64,000 bases of DNA from Asterochloris sp. CNOR1 (Eukaryota > Chlorophyta > Trebouxiophyceae > Trebouxiales > Trebouxiaceae), in the NCBI GenBank assembly GCA_963969365.1, contig OZ017751.1, positions 496,001 through 560,000 of the forward strand, in the 5' to 3' direction. The notes below the pieces were generated by a model, which saw nothing but the letters and a program-made list of their open reading frames with translations, did no database searches and was not told the DNA's origin. Each line of letters starts with the position of its first letter. The stretch's first letter is position 1. A program made the position numbers and the translations under genes. Of this stretch, positions 57,386 to 64,000 are shown in pieces.

Positions 57386-60300
57386 ATGGATCCACTGCCT
57401 GCCCTGCGAGAGTTTGTCTCAGCAGGCAAGCTCAAGGAGGTAGAGCTGCAGAGTGATGGCTTCTACAGGCAAGAAGAGCCTCTCACAGTCACCAAATGCA
57501 ATGCTGACAACAGCTTGCTGCTGCAAATGCAAGAGGCTCTTTGCTGATGGCAGGTTTGGTGACAAGTACACATTCCCCAAAGAGACCCCTACCAGCTTCA
57601 AGGTGGCAGAGGCTAAGGGTAGCAACACTCGGCAGGGGCTGCCATCCCTGCCCTTCTACACCCTAGAGGAGATCATGCTGTTCCTGGAGCAGAAGAAGAG
57701 CATGGGCAACTACGTGAAGGTGGCACTGGCTCAGAGGGTTGGTGCTGTGGATCACAGCGATCGGGAGGTCAGTGACTCCCTTTTTCAATGGGCATGAGGA
57801 AGTTCCGTCACGACCTGAGGCTCCCACCCTGGGTTGCCATTGCACTTGCAGTGCCTACGGCAACTGCCCTCGAGGCTTGCAGTGCTGGCATCTGAAGGCC
57901 AAGCATACCTTCAAGCTCCCAGTCATGGCATTGCTGGCTCTTCCTTGCTGTGGCTTGGTTTGTACTCGCTCATAGATGCCACGGGCCACCTAGCTGGCCC
58001 AAAGGGATGAACTGCTGGCAGGGGCTGCACTTGCAGCAGGTGCACAATCTGCAGCGCTCTATGCTTTCAGAGGGTGCATGAAGCATCCATATGATCCGGC
58101 TTGACGAGCAAAGGCGTGACCACAATGTGACGGAATTCTCCTGTAGCATCATTCCGCAGCAGGCCTGGGCATTTGCTGCATTCATGCGGCCAGCTGGCCG
58201 GCTGAGTGGCCAACCACTCTACAGAGGGCATATGTGATTGGGAACAAAGTCCTTCCCAGGGCACTGGAGCCTTCGAGCGCCATTTGGGCAGCGTGTTGTG
58301 ATACCTCATTTTCTTACCTCCAAACCCCCCTTGTAGGAGCTGGACAAGTGGTTGAGCGGGGCTCTGCAGCGCTGCAGCAAGGTGTGCCCTGCAGACCCGT
58401 GGCTGCTGGAGCACCATGCCCGCGAGGTGGACGAGTTCCTGGAGCCTGCAGCCAAGCGCCAGAAGGTGCTGGCAGAAGGCGCTGGTGAGCAGTTTAAAAA
58501 GTGTGTGCCTACTGCAACAAGCCCTCCGGAGCTGCAAGCAGATGCGCTCCACTGACTCAGATGAACTGTGGTTTACTCCTGCCATACTCGATCACACCAG
58601 CTCCATTTCCTGCATTCTCTGCAGCTGTAGCTGGGATGCAGCATTTGCTGCCCAACACACCTCCATCAGCAGGGTGGGCCTTTGTTCCTGGGAGCGACGC
58701 TCCTGCTGCAGCTGAGGCCTAGGAGGGCCATCCTCTGCCTTCTCTGCAGCTGTGGCTGGGACGCAGCATTTGCTGCCCAGCACGCCTCCATCAGCAGGGT
58801 GGGTCTTGTTTCCTGAGAGCGACTCGCTCTGCTGCAGCTGAGGCCTGGGAGAGTGCCCCCCTGGAGGTGCGCGCAGAGATGGTGGCCCAGCAGGAGCGCC
58901 GCTTAAGGGACCGGAACAGCCAGCTGCGGGTGCCGCGGGCGCTCACCCTGGCCAAGAAGCTGGCCCTGGAGGGCAGGAATGCAGACAGGCACCCCAGCTC
59001 GGTGCCTTTCCAGGTGCAGGGCCGGGCACAGCCCCCAGGCAGCAGCACAGCCCACAAGGTGAGCATCTGGCAGCCTCAAGGAGTGTCGGTGAGGGTGGAG
59101 GCGGGGGCGGGGGGTGCGTCTTGGCCGCTCTGGGGCCAGCTTGCGTCCACGTCATGCGACGGTAGCCTGCATTCAGGTCTTGCAGTTTCTTGCCCTTCCA
59201 GGCTTGGCATGTGCCAGGCAGCAGCATCTTCAGGGTGCAGTTCATGCAGGTCAAGCCTGGCCCCAGATTGGTGTTTTCCAGGTACACCGGCCAGGTGCAC
59301 AGGTGTGTCTGGCATACATGACCAGCAGAGATCAGCATGTGACTCACACTTGAAGTGTGAATGTCAAGTGTGAGCTGCAGTGCAACTTTCGGGCCTGCTC
59401 ATGACTAATTTTGCAGTGCACAGCCAGGTAGACTTGCTGCCTCACCTCCATCTGCCTGCCCTGCAGCCCAGCGTGGTCTCCCACCCCTTTGCTCTTCACC
59501 AGAAGATTTGCTGGCCCTAGCTCACCCCATTTGCCTGCCCCTGCAGCCCAGCGCGGCGTCCCTGATCAAGCCCAGTGGCCGGCTGGAGCGTGAGGTCAAA
59601 GTTGACCAGGGGCTGGCAGGGGCAGCTCGTCTGGGCATCAACATGGGTGCCCCTCAGCGCCCTGCAGGGACACGGGCAGCCCCCCTGCTGCCTCCACAGC
59701 GGCCACTCTTGCCGCCGGGCCCACCCCAGCCTCCCAGCAGCAGCGCCAGGTGGGTGGCTTCAGCAAATGCTGCTACAAACCCACTGTTTAGCGCTTGCTG
59801 CAAGCTATGGGCTGGGTCCTGGCCTGCACTGGGAGACTTGAGGTGTTGCAATGAGAAGTAGCGCTGCCGCTGGGGCTAGGACAGCCCTTTAGCAGCCACG
59901 CCAGGTGGGCTGCTGTTGGTCTTGCTGCATGCCGGCACTTCTAGGGGCCAGGGCTCTGCATCTCTGTGCTGTACTGAGAGGGATGAGGTGCTGCGACCAA
60001 TCAAGCTGCAGCCGACAAGGCCGCCCCCACCACTGACAGCAGCGCTGGCTGGGTGTTCATGCTGCTGCATCTCTTTGTCTTACTTGGCTGGCTGAGGCGT
60101 CTGATCTTGAAGGGCCGCCACTGCCAGGGCTGCTCAAGCTCCTGAGCAGCAGCGCCAGGTAGTGCTACTATCATCCTTGCCGCCCAGACTTGTTCCACAA
60201 TCTGTGCGTCTGGGGGCATCGCAGTGCCTGGCATGGCTGCTGATCGTGCCGAGGATGACCAAGCAAGGTGCGGCAAGCAAAGCCGTGCCGAGACAGGGGC

Positions 60301-61705
60301 ATGCTGGGATGCAGTGCTGCACGTCAAGCCAAGCCAAGCCAAGCCAAGCCAAGCACAGCACAGCACGCAGCGCCACCAGCTCAGCCCAGCAGTGCATGTC
60401 AAGGTCGTGCACCGTCATCCGTCGAGGAACTTGATGAGCTCACTTCAGTGGTGCAACGGCATCATAACTTGCTAACTACTCCCCAGAAGTTTCCGCAGGC
60501 CGCGCAGCTCCAAACCTGCGCCTGGAGCGTCCTTGCAGCGCAGCTCGGGGCACAAGCCGACGCCCATCATCCTGCTGCCCCCCGGGGAGACCTCTCTTGT
60601 GAACATGTGGAATGCACAGGTGAGGCCCTGCACAGGTTGCTGGTGTCCAGGGTTGCAAACAAGACGCAGATGAGCTGCACGGCTTCCTTATAGGGCGTGA
60701 TAGCATACCCGACGCAGTCTGGGGTTGCTAATTGCACTTGCGCTGACCTTGGCATCCCTCCCAGGCTGCCCCTGAGCCCTACAGAAGTGCAGAAACCTGC
60801 AGGGGCTGTGCAGGAGCAGACATTGCAGGCACACAAAAAGTTTCAGCAGGGGCCTAGCAGCAGCGCTTGCAGCAGCCACTTGCATTTGAGACTCTGCAGC
60901 TGTGCTCTACACTGAGCTGAAGCAGCTAAGCAGACTGTCACACCCTCCCTGCACGCATCACAGCTGGCCACACATGAGACTCTACAGCAGTGCCCTGTAC
61001 TGTGCAGACTATGCTGGAGCAGGGCCTGTACAAACCCGCAGATGTCTGCCGGGCAGAGGCAGCCGCCAAGAAGCAGGCCAAGCCCACGGCGCTTCACATC
61101 AAGCGAGTGAATAAGGCGGGAAGGCCCATCAAGTATGAAATCACGGACAGGCTCCCGGCAGACAAGTCCCGGTGGCAGCGCGTGGTGGCTCTGTTCTGTC
61201 AGGGCAAGGCCTGGCAGTTCAAGCAGTACCCTGACGAGGGGGACTTCAAGGTGCGCCATGCTCTCTAGATGATAACGGAGCACAGGACCTCAGAGAGCAG
61301 GAATGCCACTGGATGGCCACCATGGTCACCAGGTCGCCTCTGCTACCTGACCCATGAGAATGGGGTCACATGCCCTCACGGCGCGTTTTGTGGAAGGAAG
61401 CGTTTCCAAGCAAGCTGCCTCCTGCCTACAGCAACCTGTCATACGTGCAAGGAACTGTGGCTGGTGCTGTGCAGGGCGTGCGCAGTGGAGACACTGTGGG
61501 GCTGTTCAAAAACATACTGGGTGTGTACATGCACCTCAGTGACGAGCAAGTGCCCCCTGACATCCGCAAGTGGAACGTCAAGATTCTTCCGCTCAGCCGC
61601 AACAACAGGCACAACGATGTTGCCCAGGTCGGCTACTTCTTTGAGGAGCTAGACAGGTTCTTGGCTGGCCTGCCCGCCAAAGCAAAATCGCTGGCAGTGT
61701 CCTGA
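57386..61705 (+). CDS. CDC73: CDC73/parafibromin, PAF1 complex subunit
   Basis: PAF1 complex subunit that rides with RNA polymerase II and promotes H2B ubiquitination and H3 methylation. Eight exons join in phase: 57386-57468, 57554-57767, 58337-58484, 58838-59058, 59547-59749, 60499-60619, 61008-61250 and 61475-61705, about 487 residues. The N-terminus MDPLPALREFVSAGKLKEVE with YRFGDKYTFPKETPTSF matches plant CDC73. The Ras-like C-terminal domain is clear: PIILLPPGETSLVNMWNAQ, then KRVNKAGRPIKYEITDRLPA, KAWQFKQYPDEG, and LGVYMHLSDEQVPPDIRKWN with LSRNNRHNDVA. Intron 1 has a GC donor (57469). The acceptor region of exon 4 is tandemly duplicated. The exon 8 acceptor at 61475 was chosen by phase; alternatives exist upstream. 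Confidence 0.88.
58618..58850 (+). repeat. tandem duplication of the CDC73 exon 4 acceptor
   Basis: The stretch from TGCAGCTGTAGCTGGGA to GCTGCAGCTGAGGCCTAGGA (about 58620-58727) recurs at about 58745-58850 with few changes and a period near 122 bp. Both copies hold the branch region, the acceptor CTGCAG and the first codons of exon 4. In the first copy the third codon is TAG, so only the second can be used. Confidence 0.75.
60325..60358 (+). repeat. AAGCC pentanucleotide microsatellite
   Basis: About six tandem copies of CAAGC in CDC73 intron 5, followed by CACAG repeats. Confidence 0.85.
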
Positions 61706-62047
61706 CATCATGACCTGTGAAATCACAATGTTGTTCCCCCTTCCTCAGCGGTGTTCTGATATCTGGTTGGGATGTGCTATTCATCCTGCAAGTTGTGTCA
61801 TTACATTCAGACAACATTTCTGAAGGAGGGCTGTGACCTCTTCAGGCCAGGAGCACTGTGCAATACAGTTGAGATCAGGGTATATGAGTTCCTGAAGCAT
61901 TGTGCGCACTTGGATCACTTTCAGTGCTGGCTGGCACTGGCAAAATGAAATGGCAGTGTTGGTGGGGCCATCTGTCTACAACACTGTGTCATGCAAAGCT
62001 GTAGCAAAGATGAAAAGGATGGTTGGGTTTGTGTCAGTGAAGCTCCT
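61706..62047. other. intergenic between convergent CDC73 and MIPS
   Basis: 342 bp with no exon, holding both 3' untranslated regions. Confidence 0.5.
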
Positions 62048-63689
<1,642 letters not shown>

Positions 63690-64000
63690 CTGCAGCGGTT
63701 GGGGTGGGGCAGCGTGAGAGGCCTGTTGATAGGGCATATGAGGTGCTGGGCAGCAAGCCACATGTACAATGATATGATTTATCAAGTGTAAGACTGCAAC
63801 ATCAGACATGGCGAGGCCACCTAATGCCGTGCAGGCCTCTGCAATGTCTGCAGGACAATGTTCTTTCCCTGCCGGCATCAGGCCCAGATCAAGTCTGGCA
63901 AGGCCCATGACCCTTGTCTACGCTGCCTTCAAGGTGCTTGCAGCAGCCTTGGCTTTCTGCATCGCCTTGCAGCCTGAAGCCCAGGAGAGCAGCCACCAGG
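63690..64000. other. intron of MIPS up to the window edge
   Basis: No exon matching the family was found here; probably one long intron or an intron plus an unrecognised short exon. Confidence 0.35.

Noticed and set aside
60325-60358. CAAGC repeat as a CRISPR or telomere tract
   Set aside because: Short pentanucleotide run inside an intron without spacers; ordinary microsatellite.

Overview
The window looks like nuclear DNA of a green alga (Chlorophyta, probably trebouxiophyte-like). It is GC-rich and densely packed, its genes are split by many short GT-AG introns whose acceptors are nearly always TGCAG, a few introns are GC-AG, and the recognisable proteins are plant/algal-type eukaryotic housekeeping proteins. 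I cannot name the species. Where a gene family was recognised I checked exon phase across junctions by hand; coordinates may be off by a few bases.

Region 1 (1-22.7 kb) is accessory. It holds an element of about 7.9 kb carrying a Crypton/Ndc10-like tyrosine recombinase gene. Its two ends share a direct core TAGGTCACA (863-871 and 16395-16403) and a 20-bp inverted subterminal repeat (19/20 matches). A 7.6-kb palindromic element with two inverted arms of about 3.56 kb, nearly identical, has inserted into it and is bracketed by GCAGGC. A second, left-truncated copy of the recombinase element (about 21.1-22.72 kb) ends only about 130 bp before the start codon of a sugar kinase gene. Between the copies lie an unidentified coiled-coil gene on the minus strand and the first exons of a mitochondrial-type DnaJ gene that is never completed.

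Region 2 (22.8-38.5 kb) is compact housekeeping: N-acetylglucosamine kinase (+), the mismatch-repair/meiotic endonuclease MLH3 (+), GINS subunit PSF3 (-), the RNA polymerase III subunit RPC9/CGRP-RCP (-), and a two-RRM RNA-binding protein (+). PSF3 intron 1 carries decayed duplicates of its own exon 2.

Region 3 (38.8-53.4 kb) is a tandem array of an uncharacterised gene family. It has three full-length members (39.6-43.1, 44.3-49.2 and 49.9-53.4 kb), a duplicated block of exons 1-3 and a relic N-terminus. Shared flanks show that the array grew by block duplication and picked up a fragment matching an intron of the neighbouring RNA-binding protein gene.

Region 4 (53.9-64 kb) is housekeeping again: translation elongation factor 1-beta (-) and the PAF1-complex subunit CDC73 (+) start head to head across about 237 bp, and myo-inositol-3-phosphate synthase (-) runs off the right edge.

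The best candidates for something undescribed are the recombinase element with its end architecture and unknown companion genes, the giant palindrome nested in it, and the tandem gene family.
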